Source of the DNA: Acidilutibacter cellobiosedens
Lineage (GTDB): Bacteria > Bacillota > Clostridia > Tissierellales > Acidilutibacteraceae
Length of the DNA: 64,000 nt
Direction of reading: 5' to 3'
Assembly (NCBI RefSeq): GCF_004103715.1
Contig: NZ_CP035282.1
Span: 1,850,673 to 1,914,672, forward strand
Notes under the pieces: model-generated
Told to the model about the DNA's origin: nothing
The model's input: only the letters and a program-made list of their open reading frames with translations
The model's database searches: none
Program-made: the position numbers and the translations under genes
Shown: positions 16,562-25,993 of the stretch, piece after piece
Numbering within the stretch: the first letter of the stretch is position 1
How the letters are laid out: each line of letters starts with the position of its first letter

Positions 16562-17581
16562 TTAAAAATCCCCCTTTTCCATTTCGGTAATAACAGATTT
16601 TACTAATTTAAAAGTATTGTCATAGTCATTCTTAGACATTACGGATATAGGCGAATGAATATATCTGCATGGAACAGATATAGTTGTTGTAACACATCCT
16701 CCTTTGGCTTGGTGAATCTTTCCCGAATCGTTTCCTCCTGAACTTATTTTCCTGTACTGATAAGGGATATTATATTTTTTAGCAGTTTCTTCAATTTTTT
16801 TTCTCATATCTCTGTCAAATACAGTAGTTCTATCCATGAGAGAAATTGCCGGCCCTTTTCCTAAGGTAGTAGAAGTCAGATGGCCGTCAGTATCGGGCAT
16901 ATCATAACATAAAGTTCCTTCCAATATAATAGCTCTTTCAGGCTCTATAGCATAAGCGGCAGGACCTGCACCTATTAGCCCTACTTCTTCCATTACTGTA
17001 AATATTCCATAAAATTCCATCTTTGTTTTTTCTTTTAACAGGTTAACAAGTATACTACATCCTGTTCTGTTATCCAATGCTTTTGCTTTAACAAGACTTT
17101 TACCAAATTCAACATAGTTACTTTGAAATGAAACATAATCCCCTATTTCAACATTTTTTTGAGCCTCTTCTTTACTGTCAGCTCCTATATCAATATAAAG
17201 CTGATCCAAATTTAAAGCCTTGTCTCTTTCTTCCTTTTTTTGAAGATGAATTGGCTTTGCACCTATGACTCCGGGGATTTTTTTCTCTCCTACAAGTACA
17301 GGCTTGGAAACCAGTATTCTTTTATCCACTCCTCCTACTGTAGTAAACTTAATTAATCCGGATTCTCCAAAACCGGTAACCATTAAACCCACTTCATCCA
17401 TATGGGCGGTTACCATGAGCCTTGGACTGTTTGTTTCACCTTTTTTATAAGCAATAATATTACCTAATCTATCTACCTTAACTTCATCGACATAATCTTT
17501 TATTTCATCTAAGATAATATTTCTGACTTCTCTTTCATTACCAGATACTCCGGAAGCTTCAGTTAATTTTTTTAGTAACAT
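16562..17581 (-). CDS. M42 family metallopeptidase (aminopeptidase), copy 2 of a tandem trio
   Basis: This 339-residue M42 peptidase has AHMDEVGLMV, ALDNRTGCS, MEEVGLIGA and IHSPIS. It differs from both neighbours at the fourth metal loop, where it has ILEGTLCYD instead of the LDV or VDV Asp motif (Glu replacing Asp). Some M42 members carry Glu here, so it is probably active with altered specificity. Its start overlaps the end of copy 1 by 10 bp. Confidence 0.92.
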   Translation of the reverse strand: MLLKKLTEASGVSGNEREVRNIILDEIKDYVDEVKVDRLGNIIAYKKGETNSPRLMVTAHMDEVGLMVTGFGESGLIKFTTVGGVDKRILVSKPVLVGEKKIPGVIGAKPIHLQKKEERDKALNLDQLYIDIGADSKEEAQKNVEIGDYVSFQSNYVEFGKSLVKAKALDNRTGCSILVNLLKEKTKMEFYGIFTVMEEVGLIGAGPAAYAIEPERAIILEGTLCYDMPDTDGHLTSTTLGKGPAISLMDRTTVFDRDMRKKIEETAKKYNIPYQYRKISSGGNDSGKIHQAKGGCVTTTISVPCRYIHSPISVMSKNDYDNTFKLVKSVITEMEKGDF

Positions 17582-18627
17582 AGTAATCCCTCCAAATTTT
17601 CTTTTGAAATGGAAGCAATAAATAAAGCAAGTAATTTTCCGGTATTTTTAATGTCATTCATGTCTATAACTTCTACAGAAGTATGCATATATTTTAAAGG
17701 AAGAGATATACATAATGCGGGAATTCCTTCTCTGCTTATCTGTATAGCTCTTGCATCCGTTCCTGTAGGCCCCGGCTCTACTTCAAATTGATAAGGAATA
17801 TTGTATTCCTTTGCTATTTCAACAAGCTTCTTTCTGAGTCCCGGATGAATATTACCGCCGATAGTGATACCAGGCCCCTTTCCAATGTCTAAGGTATATT
17901 CCTTCGGTATCTCGGGAGATGAAGCAAATCCTACATCTACAGCAATACCGATATCGGGATTTATTCCATAAGTACTCGTATAGGCACCTCTTGTCCCCAC
18001 TTCTTCTTGAACAGTAGAAACTAAGTAAGCATCAGCTTCATGATTTAATTTTTTTAATTCTTTAATACATTCATAAAGAGCAATTATTCCTGTCCTGTCA
18101 TCAAGAGCTTTGCCTGTATATTTCTCGTTTAAGAGATGAGTTAACTTCCTTCTTATAGTAATAACGTCTCCAATTTTTACTATCTTTTCAACTTCTTCCT
18201 TGGAATACCCTATATCTATAGCCATATCCTCCATTTTAACTGCTTTGTCCAATTCATCGCGAGTTTGCAAATGAGGAGGTTTAACGCCAATAACTCCAAA
18301 TAGGTCCTTTTCCCCATGAACTATTACTTCTTGTCCTAAAAGAGTTCTTTGATCTATTCCTCCAATTTGAGTAAATCTTAAAAATCCGTTGTCTTCAATG
18401 GCCGTAACCATAAGTCCTATTTCGTCCATATGTGCTGCAACCATTATTTTGATCTTGCTTTCCTTTTTATTTCCTCTTTTAATTGCAATTATATTGCCAA
18501 GGTTATCAACCTTTAATTCATCAGCATATTTTCCCATCACATCAGCTATACTGTCTTTCAATGAATATTCATATCCTGATGGGCCAAAACCATTGGACAA
18601 TCTCTCTAAAAATTCTGTACTTTCCAA
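17572..18627 (-). CDS. M42 family metallopeptidase (aminopeptidase), copy 1 of a tandem trio
   Basis: This 351-residue protein is the first gene of the operon. Metal ligands are in AAHMDEIGLMV, ALDDRTGI, VQEEVGTRGA, AVDVGFAS and YMHTSVEV. The start is a TTG at 18627 with the strong Shine-Dalgarno AAAGGGGGGG. The protein clearly resembles the next two genes, so the trio arose by tandem duplication. Role: cytosolic turnover of short peptides, consistent with a peptide- or amino-acid-using anaerobe. Confidence 0.92.
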   Translation of the reverse strand: MESTEFLERLSNGFGPSGYEYSLKDSIADVMGKYADELKVDNLGNIIAIKRGNKKESKIKIMVAAHMDEIGLMVTAIEDNGFLRFTQIGGIDQRTLLGQEVIVHGEKDLFGVIGVKPPHLQTRDELDKAVKMEDMAIDIGYSKEEVEKIVKIGDVITIRRKLTHLLNEKYTGKALDDRTGIIALYECIKELKKLNHEADAYLVSTVQEEVGTRGAYTSTYGINPDIGIAVDVGFASSPEIPKEYTLDIGKGPGITIGGNIHPGLRKKLVEIAKEYNIPYQFEVEPGPTGTDARAIQISREGIPALCISLPLKYMHTSVEVIDMNDIKNTGKLLALFIASISKENLEGLLCY

Positions 18628-18739
18628 AAGAACCCCCCCTTTACATATTTACAAAAATATTATATCATAAAAAATTATTTGAATTAATTAAATATTTTTT
18701 ATAAACCATAATTTATACTTGACCTTATATATTAATGCT

Positions 18740-19519
18740 TTAATAGAAGATTTTTTTATAAAAGAATGTTTTTATGGACCTATAATTGTACCTTTCAGGA
18801 AGTATAATTTGTTCTGTACTTCCCAAAAATAATACCCCTTCATTACTTAGACTTTCAAAAAATTTCTTATATAATAATTCCTTTCCCTTATCCGTAAAAT
18901 AAATCATTACGTTTCTGCATATTAATAAGTCAATATCCCTTGGAAAAGGATTTTTTAGTAAATCGATTTTTTTAAAATCAACGCAATTTTTAATAGTATC
19001 TTTTATTTTATAAGAACTTTCTATCCTATCAAAAAATTTATTTTTAAATTCCAGAGGAAGGTTTTGAAGAGATTTTTCACTGTAAAGACCAATTTTAGCC
19101 TTCCTCATTGCTTCTTCATCAATATCCGTTGCCAAAATTTTTATATTTTTCAAATCAAAGAACTTACTTAAAAGCATGACTGTTGAATAGGGCTCTTCGC
19201 CGGTTGAACAAGCCGAACTCCATACTTTAGGGGAGCCTTTACATTTTTTTATAATATCAGGTAAAATATAATTTTCAAGAACATGCCACTGACTTGGGTT
19301 TCTATAAAATTCCGATACATTAATGGTAAGATAGTTAATAAATTCATTCAATATCTTTTTATTGTTTTTAATTCCCAAATAATAATCATCAAAATCTTTA
19401 TAGTTATTTCTTGTAAGTAAAGAAGTAATTCTTCTTTTCATCTGTTTTTCCTTATAATAGTTTAAATCAATATTTAAGAGACTGTTTATTTGCTTTTTAA
19501 AATCTTCGTACTTGTCCAT
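18740..19519 (-). CDS. cheR: CheR-family protein-glutamate methyltransferase
   Basis: This 259-residue CheR has the N-terminal all-alpha domain (MKRRITSLLTRNNYKDFDDYY) and the SAM-binding domain with WSSACSTGEEPYS, ILATDIDEEAMRKAK and DLLICRNVMIYF. CheR methylates glutamates on chemoreceptors. No other chemotaxis gene is in the window, so this is an isolated copy; in Clostridia an orphan cheR in this neighbourhood is not unusual. It lies between the M42 operon and the ispH-rpsA terminator. Confidence 0.93.
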   Translation of the reverse strand: MDKYEDFKKQINSLLNIDLNYYKEKQMKRRITSLLTRNNYKDFDDYYLGIKNNKKILNEFINYLTINVSEFYRNPSQWHVLENYILPDIIKKCKGSPKVWSSACSTGEEPYSTVMLLSKFFDLKNIKILATDIDEEAMRKAKIGLYSEKSLQNLPLEFKNKFFDRIESSYKIKDTIKNCVDFKKIDLLKNPFPRDIDLLICRNVMIYFTDKGKELLYKKFFESLSNEGVLFLGSTEQIILPERYNYRSIKTFFYKKIFY

Positions 19520-19611
19520 ATATTAACTCCTTTACAATTATTTAAACAGGTAATTTATAATTATATTATCATTTTAATTGTCGTCTTTCAATTATTTAAA
19601 ATTATACCCAT

Positions 19612-19639
19612 AAAAAAATCTGCGGCTTTTAAGCCACAG
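19612..19639 (-). terminator. Rho-independent terminator after ispH-rpsA
   Basis: A 9-bp stem with one mismatch (CTGCGGCTT at 19620-19628, AAGCCACAG at 19631-19639) is followed on the minus strand by seven T (19612-19618). It lies 89 bp beyond the ispH-rpsA stop. Nothing else was recognised in 19520-19728. Confidence 0.75.
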
Positions 19640-19728
19640 AAATAATGTAAAGGGGGTCTTGATGTAGTTTGTGAGGTCAATAGTTATTATCTGCAAAAAT
19701 TTTAATTTTATTCAAGCCCCTATTAATA

Positions 19729-21708
19729 TTATTTATCTTCTTTAATAACATCTTCTATAGTAACATTCATATCTTCCTTAGGAATATCGACCTTTTCTTC
19801 TTCCTTAAGTGGTTCTTCTTTTTTTTCTATTTCTTTAATACTTAAGCTTATTCTTCTTTCATCTTCTTTTATGTCCATAATTTTAGCTTTGACTATTTCT
19901 CCAAGTTTTAATACATCAGAAGGCTTATTTATATGTTCATTTGATATTTGAGATACATGAATAAGACCGTCTACTCCTTCCTTTAATCTTACAAAAGCTC
20001 CAAAATCAAGCAAATTCACAACTTCTCCCTCAACAATGTCTCCTATTTTATTCTCATCTATAAACACTTTCCACGGTTCAGGAACTATTTGCTTTAATCC
20101 AAGAGATATTCTGTTGTTTTCCTTATTGAAATCTAAAATTACAGCTTCAACATTATCCCCTTCTTTTACTACCTCCGATGGATGTTTAATATGACTCCAG
20201 GATAAATCCGATATGTGTATAAGACCGTCTAATCCTCCTAAATCTACAAAAGCTCCGAAATTAGTTAACCTCTTTACTGTTCCCTTTATAATGTCACCTT
20301 TTCTTAATGTATTCCATAGGGACTCTTTCTTTTCTTCCAATTCTTCTTTTTCTACAGCCTTTCTTGAAAGAATCACTTTATTTTTATTTCTGTCTATATC
20401 TATTATTTTAACTTTAATTGTTTTACCTTTAAAAACGTCAAGATCATCAACGTATTTCATTGAAGCCAAAGAAGCCGGAATGAAAGCCCTTATTCCATTG
20501 ACAATTGCTATGACTCCTCCCTTGACTACTTCCGTTACTTTACATTCAATATCATTTCCTTCTTTAAATATATTTTCTATTTCGTCCCAGCCTTTTTTCT
20601 CCTGAGCTTTTTTAATCGATAATAATACGTTTCCTTCTCCATCGTCTAAATCCAATACACATACTTCTATTTCGTCGCCTTCTTTATATAAATCCTTTGG
20701 ATTTACAAAGGGATCATTCGACAATTCTTCTTTTGGAATCGCTCCATCGGACTTATATCCTACATTTACCATTATTTCATTATCTGTCACTGATAATATC
20801 TTTCCTTTAACTATTTCTCCTCTATGAAGTCTTATAACAGAATCCTCCAGAGCTTTTCTTATATCTTCCTCATTATTATAATTTTCCATTGTACTGATAA
20901 CCTCCTTAATTATCCACTCAGGTGTAGAGGCACCTGCAGTTATTCCAATTGTATTAAATTTTGAGATTTTCTCTATAGGTAAATCATTTTTTGTCTCTAT
21001 ATGAAAAACATTTTTACAATATTTCTTGCTTATTTCCACTAATTTGTTTGTATTAGAACTTTGAAATCCTCCAATAACTATCACGGCATCTGACTTTTCA
21101 GCAATTTCTTTACAAGCCGTCTGCCTTAAATCCGTTGCATTACATATAGTATTAAAGAGCTTTACTTCCTTTCCCTTTTTTAAAATTATGTTAGATATCT
21201 CGTCAAACTTTTCCTTTCTATTTGTAGTTTGAGAAACAACACATATTTTATCAAACTCCGGTAATGCATCTGCTTCTTCTTTATTATTTACGATTATGCC
21301 TTCGTTATTACACCATCCATTAATGCCGATTATCTCTGAGTGATATTTATCACCTATTATTATTATTTTATAGCCTTTATCAAAAAATTCTTTAACTTTT
21401 TTTTGTATATTTTTAACAAAAGGACAAGTAGCATCTATTAATTTCAAATCATTATCTTCTATTATCTTATAAATATTCAAAGGAACACCGTGAGATCTTA
21501 TTATAACTCTTCCAGCCTTTATATCCTTTATATCGTCTATTATCCCAAGACCTTGTTCCTTTAAACGATCTGTTAACTGTGGATTATGTACTAATGGTCC
21601 TAAAGAATAAAGATTTTCTCCTTTATTTTTAATTTCTTTTTCCGCACAGTCTACAGCTCTTTTAACTCCAAAGCAAAAACCTAAATGTTCAGCGATTAGG
21701 ATATTCAC
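19729..21708 (-). CDS. ispH: Bifunctional 4-hydroxy-3-methylbut-2-enyl diphosphate reductase / S1 RNA-binding protein
   Basis: This 659-residue fusion joins IspH/LytB (about 1-280) to four S1 domains (about 300-635). The IspH part has the three [4Fe-4S] cysteines, Cys12 in LGFCFGVKRAV, one in DATCPFVKN and one in NTICNATDLRQ. It makes IPP and DMAPP in the MEP pathway. Each S1 repeat is recognisable (GEIVKGKILSVTDNEIMVNVG, GNDIECKVTEVVKGG, GDIIKGTVKRLTNFGAFVDLG, GDIVEGEVVNLLDFGAFVRL). The C-terminus is a Glu/Lys-rich tail. The same fusion is known in Clostridium. It follows plsC by 4 nt. Confidence 0.96.
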   Translation of the reverse strand: MNILIAEHLGFCFGVKRAVDCAEKEIKNKGENLYSLGPLVHNPQLTDRLKEQGLGIIDDIKDIKAGRVIIRSHGVPLNIYKIIEDNDLKLIDATCPFVKNIQKKVKEFFDKGYKIIIIGDKYHSEIIGINGWCNNEGIIVNNKEEADALPEFDKICVVSQTTNRKEKFDEISNIILKKGKEVKLFNTICNATDLRQTACKEIAEKSDAVIVIGGFQSSNTNKLVEISKKYCKNVFHIETKNDLPIEKISKFNTIGITAGASTPEWIIKEVISTMENYNNEEDIRKALEDSVIRLHRGEIVKGKILSVTDNEIMVNVGYKSDGAIPKEELSNDPFVNPKDLYKEGDEIEVCVLDLDDGEGNVLLSIKKAQEKKGWDEIENIFKEGNDIECKVTEVVKGGVIAIVNGIRAFIPASLASMKYVDDLDVFKGKTIKVKIIDIDRNKNKVILSRKAVEKEELEEKKESLWNTLRKGDIIKGTVKRLTNFGAFVDLGGLDGLIHISDLSWSHIKHPSEVVKEGDNVEAVILDFNKENNRISLGLKQIVPEPWKVFIDENKIGDIVEGEVVNLLDFGAFVRLKEGVDGLIHVSQISNEHINKPSDVLKLGEIVKAKIMDIKEDERRISLSIKEIEKKEEPLKEEEKVDIPKEDMNVTIEDVIKEDK

Positions 21709-21712
21709 AAAT

Positions 21713-22306
21713 CTATTCCTCCCAATTATTCTTCAAAGAATATATATTTTTCATTACTTCCTTACTTAACACTCTATATTCATCTGTAGAAAGTTTTTTC
21801 CCATAATATTCATTAAAATATATCGGGGAACCAATTTTAATGGTTAATTTACTGAAAATCTTATATTTTGATTGTATAAGAACTGGTACAATAGGGGACT
21901 TTGCTTTAATAGTAATTAATGCAATTCCAGGTTTCGCATTTTCAATATTTTCTTCAATGATTCTTTTCCCTTCCGGGAAAATACCTAAAACTTTCTCTTT
22001 TCTTAGTATATCTATAGAAGTTCTTATAGCTGATAGATCAGCGGATTTTCTATTAACAGGAAAGGCTCCTAAAGCTGTAATTATTATATTTAAAAATTTG
22101 TTTTTGAATAATTCCTTTTTGGCCATAAAATGTATAGGTCTTGGAAATAATATCCCAATAATTACTGGGTCCAGAAGACTTTCATGATTAGCGCATACTA
22201 TTATTCTGCCATTTTTGGGTATATTATCTTTTCCTATTACTTTTACTCTGAATAGTATTCTCACTAAAATATTACCTATAAATTGAGTACATCTATAGAA
22301 AACCAT
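21713..22306 (-). CDS. plsC: 1-acylglycerol-3-phosphate O-acyltransferase (PlsC family)
   Basis: This 197-residue membrane-associated acyltransferase has the catalytic NHESLLDPV (H-x4-D) box, the glycerol-phosphate-binding FPEGKR block and PIVPVLI. It makes phosphatidic acid from lysophosphatidic acid. It is located between cmk and ispH-rpsA with 3-4 nt gaps; cmk-plsC-ispH/rpsA is a common clostridial arrangement. Confidence 0.93.
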   Translation of the reverse strand: MVFYRCTQFIGNILVRILFRVKVIGKDNIPKNGRIIVCANHESLLDPVIIGILFPRPIHFMAKKELFKNKFLNIIITALGAFPVNRKSADLSAIRTSIDILRKEKVLGIFPEGKRIIEENIENAKPGIALITIKAKSPIVPVLIQSKYKIFSKLTIKIGSPIYFNEYYGKKLSTDEYRVLSKEVMKNIYSLKNNWEE

Positions 22307-22309
22307 TTT

Positions 22310-22969
22310 CTACCTCCCTTCAATTATTTTTAAAATTTCATCTACACTTTCATTTATGGATTTATTGGTAGTATCGATTTCATATGCATCATCACTCTTA
22401 GTGAGAGGAGATTTTTCCCTGGTACTATCTATTTTATCCCTTCTTGAAATTTGATCTTCCACTTCTTCTATAGTTAAGTTCTTTTCCCCCGCTTTAACCA
22501 AGTCTTCAAATCTTCTTTTTGCTCTTTCATGGATAGAAGCAATGACAAAAAATTTAAAATCAGCATTAGGTAATACCACTGTTCCAATATCCCTTCCATC
22601 CATTACCACACTTTTTTGTGAAGCTATATTTTGTTGTATTTTAACTAATTCTTCTCTTACTTCTTTTATTTTAGCAACATCAGATACATTCTGGCTTACA
22701 ATATTTTCTCTTATCTGCTTGTCTACTATCTTTTTATCCAAATATATATGACCATTTCTAAAATCAATAGAAGTGTTGTTCAGTTCTTTTAATAATGAAT
22801 ATGTATCATTCAAATCTATATTATTTTCTATCAATTTAAGAGTAAGAGCTCTATACATAGCTCCTGTATCTATATAATCAGCATTTATTTTCTGAGCTAT
22901 TATTTTACCTATAGTACTTTTCCCGGCACCGGCAGGTCCATCTATAGCAATAGTAATTCTTTTATTCAT
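22310..22969 (-). CDS. cmk: Cytidylate kinase
   Basis: This 219-residue (d)CMP kinase has a P-loop GPAGAGKST at the N-terminus, YIDTGAMYRALT, VVMDGRDIGTVVLPNADFKFFV and the lid ISRRDKIDSTREKSPL. It phosphorylates CMP and dCMP using ATP. It heads the cmk-plsC-ispH/rpsA unit, downstream of the aroH terminator. Confidence 0.97.
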   Translation of the reverse strand: MNKRITIAIDGPAGAGKSTIGKIIAQKINADYIDTGAMYRALTLKLIENNIDLNDTYSLLKELNNTSIDFRNGHIYLDKKIVDKQIRENIVSQNVSDVAKIKEVREELVKIQQNIASQKSVVMDGRDIGTVVLPNADFKFFVIASIHERAKRRFEDLVKAGEKNLTIEEVEDQISRRDKIDSTREKSPLTKSDDAYEIDTTNKSINESVDEILKIIEGR

Positions 22970-23007
22970 TATGCTTAAAAATTCCTCCTCATATTATACA
23001 AAATTAT

Positions 23008-23024
23008 AACCACCTGTGGTGGTT
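23008..23024 (-). terminator. Probable terminator after aroH
   Basis: A perfect 7-bp stem AACCACC/GGTGGTT with a 3-nt loop lies 11 bp beyond the aroH stop. The following minus-strand sequence ATAATTTTG is only a weak U tract. Confidence 0.45.
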
Positions 23025-23035
23025 GAGTAATGCCT

Positions 23036-23395
23036 TTATTTAACTAAATCCGGTCTCAATACTACAGCATCTCTTAAATACACATGTTTTACTTCATCCT
23101 GACTTAAATTCCCATTATATAGAATCATGAGTCTTATACATTTATTTAAACTTCCTATAACCTTCATTTCGTTGAAACACATAAGTCCACACTTAGTATA
23201 ACCTAATTCTCTTGCAGCTCTGGCAGGATATACTGAATCCAAATCTTGAGTTGCGGAAAACAATATGCTTATTACTCCTTTCTTATCCAATTTATTTTTT
23301 CCCCGTATTTCCTCCAATAATTCTTTTGCAGCAAGCAGAATGTCTTTTTGATTATTATTTGTCGTTGTAGCTCCTCTTATAGTAACAATACCCAC
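23036..23395 (-). CDS. aroH: Chorismate mutase, monofunctional AroH type
   Basis: The protein matches Bacillus-type AroH: TIRGATTTNNN at the N-terminus, SATQDLDSVYPARAARELGY, and the C-terminal HVYLRDAVVLRPDL with the active-site Arg and Tyr. It converts chorismate to prephenate for Phe/Tyr synthesis. The open frame extends upstream to 23449, but family alignment favours the GTG at 23395 (MGIVTIRGATT). AAGGA lies 12 nt upstream, a little far. With this start the protein has 119 residues. A long perfect palindrome lies 30 bp upstream. Confidence 0.93.
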   Translation of the reverse strand: MGIVTIRGATTTNNNQKDILLAAKELLEEIRGKNKLDKKGVISILFSATQDLDSVYPARAARELGYTKCGLMCFNEMKVIGSLNKCIRLMILYNGNLSQDEVKHVYLRDAVVLRPDLVK

Positions 23396-23425
23396 GAATA
23401 TCGCACATCCTTTTACATGTATAAT

Positions 23426-23449
23426 TTGCATATAAACGTTTATATGCAA
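23426..23449. promoter_or_regulatory. 24-bp perfect palindrome upstream of aroH
   Basis: The palindrome has half-site TTGCATATAAAC and centre ACGT. It is positioned as an operator for the aroH transcript (minus strand). The decamer TGCATATAAA recurs at 24006-24015, upstream of the neighbouring minus-strand gene. The regulator is unknown. Confidence 0.45.
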
Positions 23450-23495
23450 TATAACTTTCTTTTTTATTATATATTAAATATGTAAATCTAACAAG

Positions 23496-23939
23496 CTATT
23501 TTAATACGACTTTGCCTATAATTTCAATGCTTTGATTTGTAGTAGCGGATGTATTTAAACTCGGAGATTCAATATTTTTGCTAATTCCTACTACTTTAAC
23601 TCTAATGTTATCTATATACTTACTTCCATCAACTTCAATCAGGTCATTGTTAAATACACTGAGTTCTATTTCATTATTTTTTGAAAAATCAGAAACAGTA
23701 TCTCCGTTTACCAATATTTTAACATCATCATATTCTTCATCCAACAATTTAATTATTAACGTTCCTTTTTGTTCCTCATTAATATCATTAATGGAAATGA
23801 ATTTAGCTTTGTTAGTAAATTGAGATGTAAAAATTGAATCCTCACCTTTTAAATTTAAAACCTGAATCAATATAGTAAAAGCGAAAAAAACAATTGACAG
23901 AAACAATACGAATTTTTCCATCTTGTTGAATAAGTCCAT
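23496..23939 (-). CDS. Hypothetical protein with one N-terminal membrane anchor
   Basis: The ATG at 23939 follows GGGGGGC and gives 147 residues starting MDLFNKMEKF. A hydrophobic segment (about 11-30) is followed by an extracytoplasmic domain of about 115 residues, predicted mainly beta, with GTLIIKLLDEEYDDVKILVNGD and a Ser/Thr/Asn-rich stretch before the last strand IEIIGKVVLK. It resembles small anchored proteins of unknown function seen in Clostridia, but I cannot name a family. Confidence 0.65.
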   Translation of the reverse strand: MDLFNKMEKFVLFLSIVFFAFTILIQVLNLKGEDSIFTSQFTNKAKFISINDINEEQKGTLIIKLLDEEYDDVKILVNGDTVSDFSKNNEIELSVFNNDLIEVDGSKYIDNIRVKVVGISKNIESPSLNTSATTNQSIEIIGKVVLK

Positions 23940-24043
23940 ATAAAAGCCCCCCGGCAACCTAATTTTACCCCTTTAATATAATATTGCTCATACTTATATA
24001 TTGTATGCATATAAATAAGCAATAATGTACTAAAACTTTTATG

Positions 24044-25267
24044 TTAACAGTTTTTTCCTGCCAGATACCCTGTGGAATATGCTATTTGGAGATTATATCC
24101 TCCTGTCAATCCATCTATATCTATAATTTCTCCAGCAAAAAATAATCCCTTTAAAATCTTTGATTCCATTGTGGAAGAATTTATTTCCAGCGTTGATACT
24201 CCGCCTGATGTTACAATAGCTTCCTCAAGGGGCCTAAATTTTTTAAATGTTAAGGGAACGCTTTTTATTAAATCTACGATATTATTTCTTTCTTCCTTGG
24301 TTATTTGATTTATAAATTTTTCTTCATCAATTTTAGACAATCTCAATATTATGGGTATCATCTTCTTAGGAAGTAGATCTTTTAACCCATTTGATATATG
24401 TTTATTTTTATATAAATCAAAATCCCTCAGTATTCTTTCATCAAGTTTATCTATTGATAAAGCCGGCTTTAAATCAATCTTTAAATCAATTCTTTTACCA
24501 TCATATTTATTTATGTAATTACTCATTGTTAATACTATTGGTCCCGAAATGCCGAAATGAGTAAAAAGCATCTCTCCAAAATCTTCATATATTTTTTTTC
24601 CGTCCGAATAAGCAGATAATCTGACATTTTTAAGAGTTAACCCTTGGAGATCCTTTACCCAGCTCTCAACAGTTTCAAAAGGTACAAGGGACGGTTTCAA
24701 AGGTATAATCCTATGCCCCAAATTTTGAGCGAAATTATATCCGTCTCCTGTGGAACCGGTAGAAGGATAAGATTTGCCCCCAGTACATATTATTATTTTG
24801 TCAAAAAATAATTTTTCTCCATTTTTCCCCATTATCATAAACTTATTACCTTTTTTTGATATATTTCTAACCTCAAAATTAAATAATATTTCTACTCCAT
24901 TGTCCTTTAAAAACTTTTCAAATGTTTTAATTACATCACTTGATTTATCCGAAAGGGGAAATACTCTGTTTCCTCTTTCAACTTTAACTTTAAGTCCATA
25001 TTTACTTAATAAATTTAATATATCAGTATTTGTAAAACTATATAGGGCACTATATAAAAATTGATAATTAGTCACAATATTATCAAAAAAATCTTCTATA
25101 GGAGAACTATTTGTTATATTACATCTTCCCTTTCCGGTAATATATAATTTTTTTCCTATCTTATTATTCTTTTCTATTAGAGTAACTTTTCTTCCGTTAG
25201 AGGCAGCCGTTCCTGCTGCTATTATTCCGGCAGGACCTCCGCCAATAACTCCTACGGTTTCGGCCAT
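24044..25267 (-). CDS. FAD-dependent oxidoreductase, HI0933/YtfP family flavoprotein
   Basis: This 407-residue protein has an N-terminal dinucleotide-binding motif GGGPAGIIAAGTAA, the family motif KLYITGKGRCNITNS, GGKSYPSTGSTGDGY and the C-terminal FAD contact GLFFAGEIIDIDGLTGGYNLQIA. The HI0933 family is conserved, but its physiological substrate is mostly unknown; BaiN-type members in Clostridia were linked to bile acid metabolism. It follows the phosphatase gene by 3 nt. Confidence 0.9.
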   Translation of the reverse strand: MAETVGVIGGGPAGIIAAGTAASNGRKVTLIEKNNKIGKKLYITGKGRCNITNSSPIEDFFDNIVTNYQFLYSALYSFTNTDILNLLSKYGLKVKVERGNRVFPLSDKSSDVIKTFEKFLKDNGVEILFNFEVRNISKKGNKFMIMGKNGEKLFFDKIIICTGGKSYPSTGSTGDGYNFAQNLGHRIIPLKPSLVPFETVESWVKDLQGLTLKNVRLSAYSDGKKIYEDFGEMLFTHFGISGPIVLTMSNYINKYDGKRIDLKIDLKPALSIDKLDERILRDFDLYKNKHISNGLKDLLPKKMIPIILRLSKIDEEKFINQITKEERNNIVDLIKSVPLTFKKFRPLEEAIVTSGGVSTLEINSSTMESKILKGLFFAGEIIDIDGLTGGYNLQIAYSTGYLAGKNC

Positions 25268-25270
25268 CTA

Positions 25271-25882
25271 TTAATCCTCCCTTAAATGGCATGTATCATT
25301 TAATAATTTTAATATTTTATTATAATCCCCAAATTCAATTATTGTTAAACTTACATTATCTAAGGATATATTGTTATAACTAACAATATCTATATTTAAA
25401 ATTCCTAATATCATACTTTTAATAGCAACATTATGAGAAACTATTAATATATTTTTATCAGGATTCTTATCCAATGTCTCATTTACAAAGCTCATAGTTC
25501 TATTCTGTACTTCCATTAGTGTTTCTGCTCCGTCAATTTTAAATTTGTATGACTTCTGTAACCATGTTGTATATTCCTTAGGATATTTTAAGAGAATATC
25601 CTTGTTTTTTTTACCTTCCCATGGTCCAAAATCAATTTCTCTTAACCTTTTATCGGGAGACACATTTAAATTTAATTCCTTGCCAATAATCTGAGCTGTT
25701 TCAACAGCTCTTTTTAAATCACTGGAATAGATTATATCAATTTTTTCGCTTTTAAGCCTTTTAGCAATCTTACCTGCTTGACTTCTTCCCAAATCAGTCA
25801 ATGGTAAATCACTTTGCCCTTGTATCATTTTTAATTTGTTCCATTCAGATTCTCCGTGACGAACTAAGAATATTTTTTTCAT
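25271..25882 (-). CDS. Histidine phosphatase family protein (phosphoglycerate mutase-like)
   Basis: This 203-residue protein has the phosphohistidine motif LVRHGESEWN at the N-terminus, YSSDLKRAVETA, the REIDFGPWEGK segment with the proton-donor Glu, and IVSHNVAIKSMI with the second His. The family includes broad phosphatases, alpha-ribazole phosphatase (CobC) and GpmB-like enzymes. No cobalamin genes are nearby, so I leave the substrate open. Confidence 0.88.
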   Translation of the reverse strand: MKKIFLVRHGESEWNKLKMIQGQSDLPLTDLGRSQAGKIAKRLKSEKIDIIYSSDLKRAVETAQIIGKELNLNVSPDKRLREIDFGPWEGKKNKDILLKYPKEYTTWLQKSYKFKIDGAETLMEVQNRTMSFVNETLDKNPDKNILIVSHNVAIKSMILGILNIDIVSYNNISLDNVSLTIIEFGDYNKILKLLNDTCHLRED

Positions 25883-25993
25883 TTTTGTCCTCCAGTTTAT
25901 TTGTTTGTTTTTTTATATATTTTATTATATCAGATGTTGTTTTTTTTTCAATTTATCATTTATGATAAAATTTATTATGATATTTATAGGTAT

